The notes beneath the pieces were generated by a model that worked only from the letters and a program-made list of their open reading frames with translations, was not told where the DNA came from and ran no database searches. This document shows, in pieces, positions 7,874 through 17,661 of a DNA stretch of 64,000 bases. The number at the start of each line of letters is the position of its first letter. Position 1 is the first letter of the stretch. A program made the translations under genes and the position numbers. This DNA is from Haliea sp. GTDB lineage: Bacteria > Pseudomonadota > Gammaproteobacteria > Pseudomonadales > Halieaceae. The DNA is taken from contig NZNC01000003.1 of assembly GCA_002692965.1 (NCBI GenBank), forward strand, positions 62,001 through 126,000, in the 5' to 3' direction.

Positions 7874-7902
7874 GTTATAGAGGGATCAGTATAACGTGTC
7901 CG
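7874..7902 (-). promoter_or_regulatory. candidate sigma70 promoter for sodB
   Basis: On the minus strand a -35-like CGGACA (7902-7897) and a -10-like TATAAC (7879-7874) are 17 bases apart. This would place the transcription start about 93 bp upstream of the sodB ATG. The -35 matches consensus at four of six positions and the -10 at five of six. It is a by-eye match only. Confidence 0.4.
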
Positions 7903-7984
7903 AACAGGGCTTGCATTGTTCCGGATGCGCCGGATGGACTAAGGTTAGTGGACTGCGTTCTGCGCGAATCGAGGAGTCCGGCCC

Positions 7985-10390
7985 ATGTTGTTGCTGTCGC
8001 TGTTGTTGTTTTTCGCCCTGTTGGTGGCGGTGCTCTACCTGCGACCATCCCTGCAGGTGGGCACGGTCTGCCTGCTGGTGGGCTCCCTGCTGCTGACGGC
8101 CGTGCATGCCGGCATCTGGCTCGTGTTGCTGCCGCTGGCTGCGGTGCTCGCGGTGCTCAATGTGTCCGACTGGCGGCGCCGGGTGCTGGTGCAGCCCGCC
8201 TGGGGCCTGTTGCGCCAGGCGCTGCCGCCGATGAGTGACACCGAGCGCGAAGCCATCGAGGCGGGAACCACCTGGTGGGAGAAGGACCTGTTCAGTGGGC
8301 AGCCCGACTGGCAGCGCTTCGCGGGCATTCGCCTGCCGCACCTGAGTGAGAAGGAACAGGCCTTTCTCGACAATGAGGTGGAGGAACTGTGCAGCCTGAT
8401 CGACGAGTGGGAAGTGCAGCAGCGTCAGGACCTGCCGGAGCCGGTCTGGGATTTCCTGCGCCAGCGGGGCTTCTTCGGCCTGATCATTCCGGAGACCTTC
8501 GGCGGCCGGGATTTCAGCCCCTACGCCCAGAGCTGCATCATGAGCAAGATTGCCAGCCGCTCCCTGACCGCGGCGGTCACCGCGATGGTGCCGAACTCTC
8601 TCGGCCCGGGCGAGCTGCTGGTCAAGTACGGAACCGAGGAGCAGCAGCAGCGCTGGCTGCCGGGCCTGGCCGACGGCAGTGAGCTGCCCTGTTTTGGCCT
8701 GACCGGTCCGGAAGTCGGCTCCGACGCCGGTGGCATTCCCGATCTCGGGGTGGTCTGTCGCGGCGAGTTCGAGGGGCGCGAGGTTCTCGGTATCCGTCTG
8801 ACGTTCCATAAGCGCTGGATCACCCTGGCGCCTGTGGCCACGGTGGTCGGCCTGGCCTTCCGTCTGGAGGATCCGGAGGGTCTGCTGGGCGACCCTGAGA
8901 AGAGCGACTACGGGATTACCTGTGCCCTGCTGCCCGCCGATCACCCCGGGGTGGAGATCGGCCGCCGCCACAATCCAGGCGCGCCGTTCATGAACGGCCC
9001 GGTACAGGGGAGCGACGTCTTCATTCCCGTCGACTGGATCATTGGTGGTCCGGAGATGGCTGGCAAGGGCTGGCGCATGCTGATCGAGTGCCTGGGTGCC
9101 GGTCGCGGTGTCTCCCTGCCGGCCCTGGCTACCGCCAGTGGCGAGATGTGCTACCTGACCGTCGGCGCCTGGTCGCGCATACGGCGCCAGTTCAATCTCG
9201 AGGTGGGCAAGTTCGAGGGCGTACAGGAGGCGACTGCTCAGATTGCCGCCGGTGCCTACCTGCTGGAAGCCATGCGCCAGTTTGTTACCCGCGGGCTGGA
9301 GGAAGGCACGCCCTCTGTGCTGACTGCCATGGCCAAGTACCACGCCACCGAGCGGATGCGTCAGTTGGTCAACCACGGCATGGATGTGATCGGCGGACGC
9401 GGCATCCAGCTGGGGCCACGCAATTTCCTCGGTCCTGCCTACCACGCCTTGCCCGTGGCCATCACCGTCGAGGGGGCGAATATCCTGACCCGCTCGCTGA
9501 TGATTTTCGGTCAGGGGGCGATTCGCTGCCATCCCTATCTGCTGGATGAAATGACCTCGCTGCAGGCCGAGAGTGAATCGGTGGGGCTGGATACCTTCGA
9601 GCCGCTGCTGCTGGGGCATCTCGGGCACGTCGGCAGCAACGGGGCGCGGGCACTTTGCCTGGGCCTGTCCCGGGGCCTGGGCAGCCCGGTTCCGGACACC
9701 GCCGACAGTTTCAGCCAGCGCTGGTACCAGCGCATAAACCATCTGAGTGCGGCCATGGCGACGTGTGCCGACGCCGCGCTGGGCGTGCTCGGCGGCGAAT
9801 TGAAGCGTCGCGAAATGCTCTCCGCGCGTCTGGGTGATGCCCACAGTCAACTGCTGATGGCCTGCGCCGTGCTGAAATTCCACGACAGCCAGCCGCGCAC
9901 CGCGGCGGGGGATGCCCATGCGCGCTTTGCCATTCAGCAGTGCCTGCACGAGGCCCAGGAAGCCCTGATCGGCTTCTGCGACAACTTCCACCCGCGGGTG
10001 CTCGGCTGCGCCCTGCGTGGGCTGATTCTGCCCTTTGGGCGTTGCCACCCCGCGCCCAGTGACAGTCAGGCGCGCGAGCTGGGGGATCTGATCATGCAAG
10101 CCAGTCCCGTGCGCAAGCTGCTGGCGGGGCATGTCTATCTCAGCCAGGATCCCGAGGATGCCGTGGGCAGGGTGGAGACCACCTACCAGCTGCTGCTGGA
10201 GGTCGAGGAGCCATTCCAGGCCTTTGCCCGGGCCCGGGCAAAGGGTGAGCTCACGGCGCGCGAGCTTGACCAGGCCCTTGACCAGGCCGTGGAGCAGGGC
10301 GTGATACGCGCGGAAGATCGCGAGGCCTTGAAGCACTACGAAGCGCGCCGGCGGGATTGCCTGCTGACCGACCACTTCGAAAGCCTCTGA
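7985..10390 (+). CDS. fadE: acyl-CoA dehydrogenase FadE (membrane-associated, long form)
   Basis: An 801-residue acyl-CoA dehydrogenase, close to the 814 residues of E. coli FadE, which catalyses the first step of beta-oxidation with FAD. The first 60 residues form two hydrophobic segments, a feature of this long form. The dehydrogenase core includes FGLIIPETFGGRDFSPYAQS, CFGLTGPEVGSDAGGIPDLG and MDVIGGRGIQLGPRNFLGPAYHALPVAITVEGANILTRS. The C-terminal 250 residues match the DUF1974 extension specific to FadE. The ATG at 7985 follows CGAGGAG. It is transcribed divergently from sodB, and its product is the entry enzyme for the acyl-CoA genes elsewhere in the window. Confidence 0.95.
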   Translation: MLLLSLLLFFALLVAVLYLRPSLQVGTVCLLVGSLLLTAVHAGIWLVLLPLAAVLAVLNVSDWRRRVLVQPAWGLLRQALPPMSDTEREAIEAGTTWWEKDLFSGQPDWQRFAGIRLPHLSEKEQAFLDNEVEELCSLIDEWEVQQRQDLPEPVWDFLRQRGFFGLIIPETFGGRDFSPYAQSCIMSKIASRSLTAAVTAMVPNSLGPGELLVKYGTEEQQQRWLPGLADGSELPCFGLTGPEVGSDAGGIPDLGVVCRGEFEGREVLGIRLTFHKRWITLAPVATVVGLAFRLEDPEGLLGDPEKSDYGITCALLPADHPGVEIGRRHNPGAPFMNGPVQGSDVFIPVDWIIGGPEMAGKGWRMLIECLGAGRGVSLPALATASGEMCYLTVGAWSRIRRQFNLEVGKFEGVQEATAQIAAGAYLLEAMRQFVTRGLEEGTPSVLTAMAKYHATERMRQLVNHGMDVIGGRGIQLGPRNFLGPAYHALPVAITVEGANILTRSLMIFGQGAIRCHPYLLDEMTSLQAESESVGLDTFEPLLLGHLGHVGSNGARALCLGLSRGLGSPVPDTADSFSQRWYQRINHLSAAMATCADAALGVLGGELKRREMLSARLGDAHSQLLMACAVLKFHDSQPRTAAGDAHARFAIQQCLHEAQEALIGFCDNFHPRVLGCALRGLILPFGRCHPAPSDSQARELGDLIMQASPVRKLLAGHVYLSQDPEDAVGRVETTYQLLLEVEEPFQAFARARAKGELTARELDQALDQAVEQGVIRAEDREALKHYEARRRDCLLTDHFESL

Positions 10391-10401
10391 GGCGGATCGT
10401 G

Positions 10402-10424
10402 GGCGCCCCTCACTGAGGAGCGCC
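10402..10424. terminator. stem-loop between fadE and cytochrome c gene
   Basis: GGCGC-C-CCTC (10402-10411) pairs with GAGG-A-GCGCC (10415-10424) around a three-base loop, with one internal mismatch. It lies 11 bp after the fadE stop and before the convergent cytochrome gene stop, so it may serve as a terminator for fadE. There is no T-run. Confidence 0.45.
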
Positions 10425-10493
10425 TGCTCCCTGCCCGAAGCGTGCCCCAGGCGCGGTTGGGGCGGTTTTCAGGCGAGGTTCAGGGGGCTGGCC

Positions 10494-11162
10494 TCAGGGC
10501 CCCGCCCCGGTGTCGCGGTAGCCGTCGACGGCGATGTAGTCGATGGCGCGCTGGAGGATCTCCCGGTCGCCGTCGTGGGCGGCCACGTCGTGCATCCACA
10601 CGCTCTGCAGGTCGTCGTCCCGCTCGCTACCCCGCTGGCCACTGGCGTAGCTGTCCATCTGCCGGCGCAGATAGGCCGCGTCCAGGATGTCCAGCCGCGG
10701 GGCGCCCATCGCCGGGTAGCCCTCGCCGTCCTGCCCGTGGCAGTGGCCGCAGACTTCGCGGTAGATCTCGCCATCCTCTGCCCGGCGCCCCGGTTTCAGG
10801 CTGTCCGGGTCCGGGGCCGCCTCGCGGCCGGTCGAGGTGAGGGCGGGCAGCTGGGCGTAGTAGCTGGACAGGGCCTGGATCTGTTCGTCGCTCATGCCCA
10901 CGCTGGCGCCGGACATGGTGCCGCCCCCGAGGTCGGCGGGGTGGCCGCCGCGGCGACCGTCCCGGAAGCCGCTGAGCTGTCGCGCGAGATACTGGCTCAG
11001 CTGACCGGCGAGTGCGGGTGCCCCCAGCTCGGCACTGCCCTCGCCGTGGCCGCCGTGACAGCCGGCGCAGGCGGAGATCAGCGGGTCCAGCTCGGCGGTA
11101 CCCTCGGCGTGGAGCGGTGAACAGGCCAGCAGGCTCAAGCCCAGTAGTGTCAGTGTGCGCAT
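10494..11162 (-). CDS. secreted di-haem class I cytochrome c
   Basis: A 222-residue periplasmic cytochrome c with a signal peptide (MRTLTLLGLSLLACSPLHAEG) and two covalent haem sites: CAGCH in the N-terminal domain and CGHCH in the C-terminal domain. Candidate axial methionines are in GTMSG and VWMHD. The two-domain c4-like layout suggests an electron carrier between a periplasmic dehydrogenase and a terminal oxidase. The ATG at 11162 has GGGAG eight bases upstream, better than the GTG at 11171. It follows metY on the same strand with a 22-bp gap. The Tat-exported IorAB enzyme 1.5 kb away could be an electron donor, but that is inference. Confidence 0.9.
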   Translation of the reverse strand: MRTLTLLGLSLLACSPLHAEGTAELDPLISACAGCHGGHGEGSAELGAPALAGQLSQYLARQLSGFRDGRRGGHPADLGGGTMSGASVGMSDEQIQALSSYYAQLPALTSTGREAAPDPDSLKPGRRAEDGEIYREVCGHCHGQDGEGYPAMGAPRLDILDAAYLRRQMDSYASGQRGSERDDDLQSVWMHDVAAHDGDREILQRAIDYIAVDGYRDTGAGP

Positions 11163-11184
11163 CTTCGGCACTCCCGGTGGCTGG

Positions 11185-12459
11185 TCAGGCGCTGGCGTTC
11201 AGTGCCTGCTCGATGTCGGCGATGATGTCGTCGACGTGCTCTATCCCGATGGACAGCCGCACCATGTCCTCACTCACCCCGGCCGAGGCCAGCTCTTCCG
11301 GGTCCAGCTGCCGGTGGGTGGTGGTGGCGGGGTGGCAGGCCAGCGACTTGGCATCGCCGATATTCACCAGGCGCAGGATCAGCTGCAGGGCGTCGATGAA
11401 GCGGGCGCCGGCCTCGCGTCCCCCGTCGATACCAAAACTGAGAATGCCCGAGGCCTGTCCGCCGCAGATCTTCTCGCAGGTGGCGCGGTGGGGGCTGTCG
11501 GCCAGGCCGGCATAATTGACCCAGCGCACCCGGGGGTGTTGCTGCAGCCACTTGGCGACCGCGAGGGCATTCTCGCAGTGCCGCTGCATGCGCAGTTCCA
11601 GGGTTTCCAGGCCCTGCATCAGCAGGAAGGCGCTGTGGGGTGAAAGGGCGGCGCCGGTATTGCGCAGCGGCACGACGCGGCAGCGACCGATAAAGGCCGC
11701 CGGCCCGAAGGCCTCGGTGTAGACCACACCGTGGTAGGAGGGGTCCGGGGTATTGAGAATCGCGAAGCGCTCCGCGTGGGCGGCCCAGTCGAAGCGGCCG
11801 CTGTCGACAATCGCCCCGCCAATGGTGGTGCCGTGCCCGCCGATGTACTTGGTGAGGGAATGTACGACGATGTCCGCACCGTGATCGAACACGCGGCAGA
11901 GCATCGGCGTCGCCACGGTGTTGTCGACGATCAGCGGCACGCCCGCGGCGTGGGCAATCTCGGCCCAGCGTTGCAGGTCCACGACATTGCCCGCGGGGTT
12001 GCCGATGGACTCGCAGAACAGTGCGCGGGTATTGCTGTCGATCAGACTGGCGACCCGCTCGAAATCCCCGGCATCGGCAAAGCGTACCTCAATGCCCTGG
12101 CGGGGAAAGGTGTGGGCGAAGAGATTGTAGGTGCCACCGTAAAGCTGGGAGGTGCTGACGATGTTGCAGCCCACCTCGGCAATGGCCTCGATGGCGTAGC
12201 GAATGGTGGCCATGCCGGAGGCCACGGCCAGCGCACCGACACCGCCCTCGAGGGCCGCCAGGCGCGCCTCGAGGACCGCATTGGTGGGGTTCATGATACG
12301 GCTGTAAATGTTGCCCGGCACCTTGAGGTCGAACAGGTCGGCGCCGTGCTGGGTGTCGTTGAAGGTGTAGGAGGTGGTCTGGTAGATCGGCGTAGTGGCG
12401 GCGTTGGTGGCGGGGTCGCCTTCATAGCCGGCATGCAGGGCAAGCGTCGCGGGCTTCAT
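11185..12459 (-). CDS. metY: O-acetylhomoserine sulfhydrylase
   Basis: A 424-residue Cys/Met-metabolism PLP enzyme, the usual length for O-acetylhomoserine aminocarboxypropyltransferase, which makes homocysteine from O-acetylhomoserine and sulfide. Visible are TTPIYQTTSYTF, the cofactor region SGMATIRYAI, IVDNTVATP (Asp179) and the Schiff-base lysine Lys204 in HSLTKYIGGHGTTIGG. The C-terminal segment SILSFGIDGG/LVNIGDAKSLACHPATTTHRQL is the family pattern. The ATG at 12459 begins the conserved MKPATLALHAGYEGDP; an open extension reaches farther upstream but does not resemble the family. The gene is divergent from iorA. It could instead use O-succinylhomoserine, though the sequence pattern favours the acetyl form. 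Confidence 0.93.
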   Translation of the reverse strand: MKPATLALHAGYEGDPATNAATTPIYQTTSYTFNDTQHGADLFDLKVPGNIYSRIMNPTNAVLEARLAALEGGVGALAVASGMATIRYAIEAIAEVGCNIVSTSQLYGGTYNLFAHTFPRQGIEVRFADAGDFERVASLIDSNTRALFCESIGNPAGNVVDLQRWAEIAHAAGVPLIVDNTVATPMLCRVFDHGADIVVHSLTKYIGGHGTTIGGAIVDSGRFDWAAHAERFAILNTPDPSYHGVVYTEAFGPAAFIGRCRVVPLRNTGAALSPHSAFLLMQGLETLELRMQRHCENALAVAKWLQQHPRVRWVNYAGLADSPHRATCEKICGGQASGILSFGIDGGREAGARFIDALQLILRLVNIGDAKSLACHPATTTHRQLDPEELASAGVSEDMVRLSIGIEHVDDIIADIEQALNASA

Positions 12460-12630
12460 GGGCTTTCTCGGTCTCTGTTGTCGGACGCCGCAGCGTAGCA
12501 AACCTGCCGGGTTTGGCAAGCGCTGCAGGGGCCCCTTGGCGCCGCCGGTTGCGAGGCCCCGGCGCAGGGCTGATTTTGCGCTGTGGGCTGGCTGCGCTAA
12601 GCTGAACCCCATGTCACTGAGGAGCCGACC

Positions 12631-13092
12631 ATGAAACTGAACGTCAATGGGGAAGAACGGCAACTGGACGCCCCCGCCGAAATGCCGCTGTTGTGGGCCC
12701 TGCGCGACCTGCTGGGCCTGCGCGGCACACGCTATGCCTGCGGCCAGGGGCTGTGTGGCAGCTGTACGGTTCATCTGGACGGCAAGCCCGTGCGCAGTTG
12801 TCTGACCACCCTGGAACAGGCGACCGGTGCCGAAGTCACCACGATCGAGGGGCTCGGCGGCGAGGCCGGGGACCACCCGCTGCAGCAGGCCTGGCGCGAG
12901 CACGGTGTTCCCCAGTGCGGCTACTGTCAGGCGGGGCAGCTGATGAGCGCGGCCGCCCTGCTGCGGGATACACCTTCACCCTCGGACGAGGAGATCGACT
13001 CTGCCCTGGCCGGCAACCTCTGCCGCTGCGGAACCTATGCACGTATCCGTGCTGCGGTGCACGCCGCGGCAGAGCAGGGGGGTGACGCATGA
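12631..13092 (+). CDS. iorA: (2Fe-2S)-binding subunit of molybdenum hydroxylase (IorA-like)
   Basis: A 153-residue small subunit carrying two [2Fe-2S] clusters. The plant-ferredoxin cluster ligands are Cys37, Cys42, Cys45 and Cys57; the second cluster uses Cys96, Cys99, Cys131 and Cys133 (CGYC and CRC). This is the arrangement in isoquinoline 1-oxidoreductase and related aldehyde oxidases. Electrons pass from the molybdenum subunit through these clusters, probably to a cytochrome. It overlaps iorB by ATGA, so the two are coupled. A GAGGAG Shine-Dalgarno lies before the ATG. No FAD subunit is present, as in the isoquinoline type. True substrate is not known. Confidence 0.92.
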   Translation: MKLNVNGEERQLDAPAEMPLLWALRDLLGLRGTRYACGQGLCGSCTVHLDGKPVRSCLTTLEQATGAEVTTIEGLGGEAGDHPLQQAWREHGVPQCGYCQAGQLMSAAALLRDTPSPSDEEIDSALAGNLCRCGTYARIRAAVHAAAEQGGDA

Positions 13093-15344
13093 ACACGGTG
13101 CAGCTGATCTCCCGGCGCCGCTTCCTGGCGCTGACCGGGATGACCGCCGGCGGCCTGGTGCTGGGTGCTTCGGTGGTGGGCAGCCGCCCCGGCCTGGCAG
13201 GCGTTCTGGATACCGCCCAGGGGCAGTCCCTCAATCTTTTCGTGACCCTGTCCGAGGACGGCGCCGTGGACATCGTTGCCCACCGCTCCGAGATGGGTAC
13301 CGGGATCCGCACCAGCCTGCCACAGGTGGTGGCGGACGAAATGGAGGCGGACTGGTCCCGGGTACGGGTAATACAGGCCCTGGGCGATCCCGCCTACGGC
13401 AGTCAGAACACCGATGGCTCTCGCTCGGTGCGCGATTTCTACCACACCATGCGCCAGATGGGGGCCGCCGCCCGGCGCCTGCTTGAGCAGGCAGCCGCGC
13501 AGCATTGGGAGGTGCCCCTGGCGGAGTGCCGGGCCAGCCAGCACCGCGTCCTGCACAGTGCGAGCGGGCGCGAGCTCGGTTTCGGCGAGCTGGCCCAGGC
13601 GGCCTCGGCGCTGCCGATGCCGGCACTCGACAGTCTGCCGCTGAAAGCGGCAGAGGATTTCCGCTACATCGGCACTGGGCTGGAGATTGTCGACCTCGAC
13701 GATATCGTCACCGGTCGCGCCGTCTACGGGGCCGATGTCGTGTTGCCGGAGATGCTCTATGCCACCGTCGCCCGCAGCCCCTGGCTGGACGGCCATATCG
13801 CCAGCTTTGACGCCGAGCCGGCGCGCGCCGTGAGCGGTGTGAAGGACGTGGTCGAGCTGCGTGCGCCGGCGGGCCCGCGGGGTTTCCAGCCCATCGAAGG
13901 CCTTGCGGTACTCGCCAGCAATACCTGGAGCGCCCTGCAGGGGCGCCAGGCACTGAGCGTCAGCTGGCGGGACAGCAGTCACAGTGACCACGACTCCGCC
14001 AGCTATCTGGACGGGCTGGAAAGCTCCGTACGCGAGAACAGCGGCACGGTGGTGCGCCAGCGCGGTGACGTGGATGCCGCGCTCTCCGCCGCCAGCCAGG
14101 TCGTCGAAGCGAGTTATCGCACACCCTACCTGGCCCACGCGCCGATGGAGCCGCCGGTTGCGACCGCGCGGGTCAGCGTGGAGGGTTGTGAGGTCTGGAC
14201 CTGCACCCAGAACCCGCAGGCGGTACAAGCGGCGGTGGCCGAGGCCCTGGATCTGAAGCCGGAGCAGGTGAAGGTGCATGTCACCCTGCTGGGCGGCGGC
14301 TTTGGGCGCAAGTCCAAGCCCGATTACTGCGTGGAGGCCGCGCGTCTGGCGGCCCACAGCGGCAAGCCGGTACAGGTGGTCTGGAGCCGCGAGGACGATA
14401 TCCACCACGATTATTTCCACGCGCCCTGTGCCCAGTACTACCGCGCCGCCCTGGACGACCAGGGTGCGGTGCAGGCCTGGCTGGCGCGTCAGGCGGCGAC
14501 ACCGATTGGCTCGACCTTCGACGCCAGCGTCGACACCCTGGATGATGGCTCCCTTTCGCAGACCTTCGCCAGCATCCCCTTTGCCACGCCAAACCTGCGC
14601 CTCGAATCGCTGCCGGCACCGGCACATGCACGCATCGGCTGGTTGCGCTCGGTCTACAACATTCCCTTCGCCTTTGGCGTGGGCAGTTTCGTTGACGAAC
14701 TGGCCCACGCCGCGGGCAAGGACCCGGCACAAATGTGGCTGGACCTGATCGGCGAGGACCGCGAGCTCGACTTCAGCGAGGAGGGTTTCGAATACAGCAA
14801 CTACGGCCGCAGCCTGGCCGACTACCCCTATCAGACCGGTCGTCTCAAGGCTGTACTGCGGGCGCTGCTGGAACAGATTCCCTGGGGCGAGGAGCTGCCC
14901 GAGGGGCAGGGCTGGGGGCTGTCTCTCAGTAACAGCTTCCTCAGTCATACCGCGGTGGCCAGCAAGGTGGAAGTCCGCGACGGCAAGCTGCGTGTGCTGG
15001 AAATGCACGGGGCGATTGACGCCGGTCGCGTGGTCAACCCGGATCGGGTCCACGCGCAGATGGAGGGCGGCATGTTGTTTGGCCTGAGCCTGGCCCTGAT
15101 GGGCGAGATCAGTTTTGCCGATGGCCAGGTACAACAGTCCAATTTCCACGATTATCCGGTGGTCAGCCTGGCCCAGTCACCGCGCGTCATCCGCAGCCAC
15201 ATTGTGACCAGCGACGCGGCGCCGAGCGGGGTGGGGGAGCCGCCGACGCCGCCGTCGGCGCCGAGCATCGCCAACGCCGTGTTTGCCGCCACCGGCCAGC
15301 GGATTCGCGAGTTGCCCCTGCGCAAACATTTCACGGTGCTGTAA
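13089..15344 (+). CDS. iorB: molybdopterin-binding subunit of aldehyde/isoquinoline oxidoreductase, Tat-exported
   Basis: A 751-residue large subunit of the xanthine oxidase superfamily. It begins with a twin-arginine signal ([19 protein letters not shown], arginines 9-11), so the complex is exported folded to the periplasm, carrying IorA with it. Molybdenum cofactor segments include [21 protein letters not shown] and the C-terminal GVGEPPTPP, where Glu717 is the expected catalytic base. It uses the MCD or MPT cofactor matured by XdhC/MocA-type proteins, which are encoded at 33-34.6 kb. Substrates in the family range from N-heterocycles to aldehydes; the sequence does not decide. The reading frame is intact. 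Confidence 0.92.
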   Translation: MNTVQLISRRRFLALTGMTAGGLVLGASVVGSRPGLAGVLDTAQGQSLNLFVTLSEDGAVDIVAHRSEMGTGIRTSLPQVVADEMEADWSRVRVIQALGDPAYGSQNTDGSRSVRDFYHTMRQMGAAARRLLEQAAAQHWEVPLAECRASQHRVLHSASGRELGFGELAQAASALPMPALDSLPLKAAEDFRYIGTGLEIVDLDDIVTGRAVYGADVVLPEMLYATVARSPWLDGHIASFDAEPARAVSGVKDVVELRAPAGPRGFQPIEGLAVLASNTWSALQGRQALSVSWRDSSHSDHDSASYLDGLESSVRENSGTVVRQRGDVDAALSAASQVVEASYRTPYLAHAPMEPPVATARVSVEGCEVWTCTQNPQAVQAAVAEALDLKPEQVKVHVTLLGGGFGRKSKPDYCVEAARLAAHSGKPVQVVWSREDDIHHDYFHAPCAQYYRAALDDQGAVQAWLARQAATPIGSTFDASVDTLDDGSLSQTFASIPFATPNLRLESLPAPAHARIGWLRSVYNIPFAFGVGSFVDELAHAAGKDPAQMWLDLIGEDRELDFSEEGFEYSNYGRSLADYPYQTGRLKAVLRALLEQIPWGEELPEGQGWGLSLSNSFLSHTAVASKVEVRDGKLRVLEMHGAIDAGRVVNPDRVHAQMEGGMLFGLSLALMGEISFADGQVQQSNFHDYPVVSLAQSPRVIRSHIVTSDAAPSGVGEPPTPPSAPSIANAVFAATGQRIRELPLRKHFTVL

Positions 15345-15369
15345 GCGCGACTGCTGACGGAGCTGGCGA

Positions 15370-16602
15370 GTGCGACTGAGTTCACTGGGGCTGGTGCCCC
15401 AGATTTTCCTGGGTGTGCTGGTGGGAGCCGGGTTGGGTTTGCTGGCGCCGGGCCTGGCCGAGCCCCTGGGGCTGCTCGGGGAGCTGTTTGTCGGCATGCT
15501 CAAGGCGGTGGCACCGCTGTTGGTGATGCTGCTGGTGATGTCAGCGATCGCCAATCGCCACGAACGCCGCGGCGATGGCCGCAAGGTGGCACTGGTCCTG
15601 GGTCTCTATCTGGTTGGTACCGTCAGCGCCGCGCTCTTGGCGCTGCTCGCCAGTTGGGCCTTTCCGCAGACACTGGTACTTGCCTCGGTGGCCGAGGGCA
15701 GCCCCCCGGCGGCAGTTTCCAGCGTGCTCACCGACGTGCTGTTCAGCCTGATCGACAACCCGATCAATGCCCTGCTGACCGGCAATTTCCTCGGCTGTCT
15801 GACCTGGGCCGTGCTGCTGGGGCTGAGTTTCCGGCGCGCCAGTCTGGGCTTCCGTGAACACCTGGAAACCCTGGCGGTCGGTGTCAGCGACGTCGTGCGC
15901 TACGTGATTCGCCTGGCGCCCCTGGGCATATTTGGCCTGGTTTGTGCGACGGTGGCGAGCACCGGCGTGGCGGCGCTGGCTTCCTATGCCAGTCTGGCGG
16001 CCCTGCTCCTGGGAACCATGCTGGCCATGGCGCTGCTGCTGAATCCCCTGCTGGTGTTCCTGGTCAGCGGCCGCAATCCGTTTCCCATTGTCTTCAAATG
16101 CCTGGAAGAGTCCGGGGTGACGGCTTTCTTCACCCGCAGTTCCGCGGCCAACATTCCGGTGAACCTCAACCTGGCAAAGAAGCTGGGCATCTCCGAGGAA
16201 CTGTTCGCGGTAACGATTCCCGTGGGCGCGACCATCAACATGGCCGGGGCGGCGATTACCATCACTGTGCTCACCCTGGCGGCGGTCAATACCCTGGGTA
16301 TCGACACTGCCTTCGGCACCGCCCTCCTGCTGTGTATCGTGTCCGCCCTTGCGGCCTGTGGCGCCAGCGGGGTGCCTTCGGGGAGCCTGCTGCTGGTTCC
16401 CCTGGCCTGTTCACTCTTCGGTATACCCCTGGACGTCGCGATGCAGGTCGTGGCCGTCGGCTTTGTGATCAGTGTGCTGCAGGACTCCGCGGAAACGGCG
16501 CTGAATTCCTCGACCGACGTGGTCTACACCTGGGCCGTGGACCAGTGGCGCCCCGGCGTTCCCGGCAGCGCTGCTAGCGAGGCAGATTCCGCGGCACCAT
16601 GA
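15370..16602 (+). CDS. sstT: sodium/serine-threonine symporter, DAACS family
   Basis: A 410-residue inner-membrane carrier of the dicarboxylate/amino acid:cation symporter family, close to SstT in length. It has about eight hydrophobic helices plus re-entrant loops. Diagnostic segments are [27 protein letters not shown] (serine-rich loop), [30 protein letters not shown], and [23 protein letters not shown]. These are typical for sodium-coupled uptake of serine and threonine. The start is GTG 15370 with GGAG seven bases upstream, 25 bp after iorB on the same strand. Its 3' end overlaps the convergent solute-binding protein gene by 29 bp. Confidence 0.92.
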   Translation: MRLSSLGLVPQIFLGVLVGAGLGLLAPGLAEPLGLLGELFVGMLKAVAPLLVMLLVMSAIANRHERRGDGRKVALVLGLYLVGTVSAALLALLASWAFPQTLVLASVAEGSPPAAVSSVLTDVLFSLIDNPINALLTGNFLGCLTWAVLLGLSFRRASLGFREHLETLAVGVSDVVRYVIRLAPLGIFGLVCATVASTGVAALASYASLAALLLGTMLAMALLLNPLLVFLVSGRNPFPIVFKCLEESGVTAFFTRSSAANIPVNLNLAKKLGISEELFAVTIPVGATINMAGAAITITVLTLAAVNTLGIDTAFGTALLLCIVSALAACGASGVPSGSLLLVPLACSLFGIPLDVAMQVVAVGFVISVLQDSAETALNSSTDVVYTWAVDQWRPGVPGSAASEADSAAP

Positions 16603-17656
16603 CCGGCTGCTCCAGCCAGCGCTCGAAGCGCGGGGCAATGCGGTCCAGGTGTTCCGACCACCAGCGGGCGTCCAGCTCGATGGCATTGCTCAGGTTCTCC
16701 GGTGCCGTGGGCAATTGCTCGCGGCGTTCCGCCGGTAGCAGGTCCAGGGAGGAGCGCCGCACCGGGCCGTAGGGAATGTGGCGGGCCTGTCCGGCGAGGC
16801 TTTCGGTGGAGGTGGCAAAGCGGATGAAGTCGCGGGCCAGTTCGGTGTTGCGCCCGTTGCGGGGAATACCCCACACATCGTAAAACCAGAGCTGGTGATC
16901 CCAGAGGATCTGTAGCGGCACGCCGCGCTCGACGGCGCCGGGCACCCGGCCGCTGTAGACCCCGGCCATCACTACCTGGCCGGTTTCCAGCATGCGGATG
17001 GCCTCCTGGCCGGTGCGCCACCAGTCGGTGTGCGGCTTGATCCGCGCCAGTACCTCGAAGGCCCGGTCGAGTCCCGCCTCGGTGGAGAGTACCCGGTAGA
17101 CCGCGTCCGCGGGCACGCCGTCGGCGATCAGTGCCCACTCCAGGTTGCCCTGGGGGCCCCGGCGCAGGGCGCGCCGTCCGGGCCAGGTCCGCAGGTCGAA
17201 GAAATCCTCCAGTTGCGTCGGCGCACGCCCCAGGTGCTCGCGGTGCCAGGCCACCACGGTGGACCCGACCACATTGCCGACCCCGCAGGGCATCAGGCTG
17301 TGGTGGATGAAATCCTCGTCCGCGGGGGTGCCGTCGCTGCCCGGGGGCAGGCTGTCCGGGTCAATCGGCTCCAACAGGCCTTCCTGGCAGGCGCGCAGGG
17401 CATCGAACAGCTCCAGGTCGACCACGTCCCAGTGCACATTCCAGGCGCGCACCTGGGAGCGGATTTCCTCGATACCGCCGCTGTACTGCAGCACATTAAC
17501 CCGCACCCCGGTGGCTTCCTCGTAGGGACGGATGAAGCCGAGAATCTGGCTCTTGACGTAGGCGCCGTCCCAGGAGACGACGTTCAGTTGCGCTTGCGCG
17601 GAGGCGGCGCTGGCGGCCAGCAGACACAGCAGGCCCAGGGTCAGTTGTCGCAGCAT
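16574..17656 (-). CDS. periplasmic solute-binding protein (PotD/spermidine-type)
   Basis: A 360-residue type II periplasmic binding protein with a signal peptide ([21 protein letters not shown]). Features are [14 protein letters not shown] at the N terminus, [24 protein letters not shown], and the ABC-type hinge [40 protein letters not shown]. It resembles the PotD/PotF polyamine-binding group. No ABC permease or ATPase gene is adjacent, so it is an orphan here. It starts five bases after the porin stop codon, in the same direction as the porin and the BCCT gene, which makes a shared uptake task probable. The ligand is unknown. Confidence 0.87.
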   Translation of the reverse strand: MLRQLTLGLLCLLAASAASAQAQLNVVSWDGAYVKSQILGFIRPYEEATGVRVNVLQYSGGIEEIRSQVRAWNVHWDVVDLELFDALRACQEGLLEPIDPDSLPPGSDGTPADEDFIHHSLMPCGVGNVVGSTVVAWHREHLGRAPTQLEDFFDLRTWPGRRALRRGPQGNLEWALIADGVPADAVYRVLSTEAGLDRAFEVLARIKPHTDWWRTGQEAIRMLETGQVVMAGVYSGRVPGAVERGVPLQILWDHQLWFYDVWGIPRNGRNTELARDFIRFATSTESLAGQARHIPYGPVRRSSLDLLPAERREQLPTAPENLSNAIELDARWWSEHLDRIAPRFERWLEQPVMVPRNLPR

Positions 17657-17661
17657 CACAG

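Noticed and set aside
7886-10375. Minus-strand frame of over 800 codons opposite fadE
   Set aside because: fadE is certain over its full length; the reverse frame has shadow composition.
12460-12903. N-terminal extension of metY
   Set aside because: The extension runs into the divergent iorA gene and lacks family similarity; ATG 12459 begins the conserved enzyme.
13035-15149. Long minus-strand frame opposite iorB
   Set aside because: iorB carries a Tat signal and molybdenum-binding motifs; the antisense frame has none.
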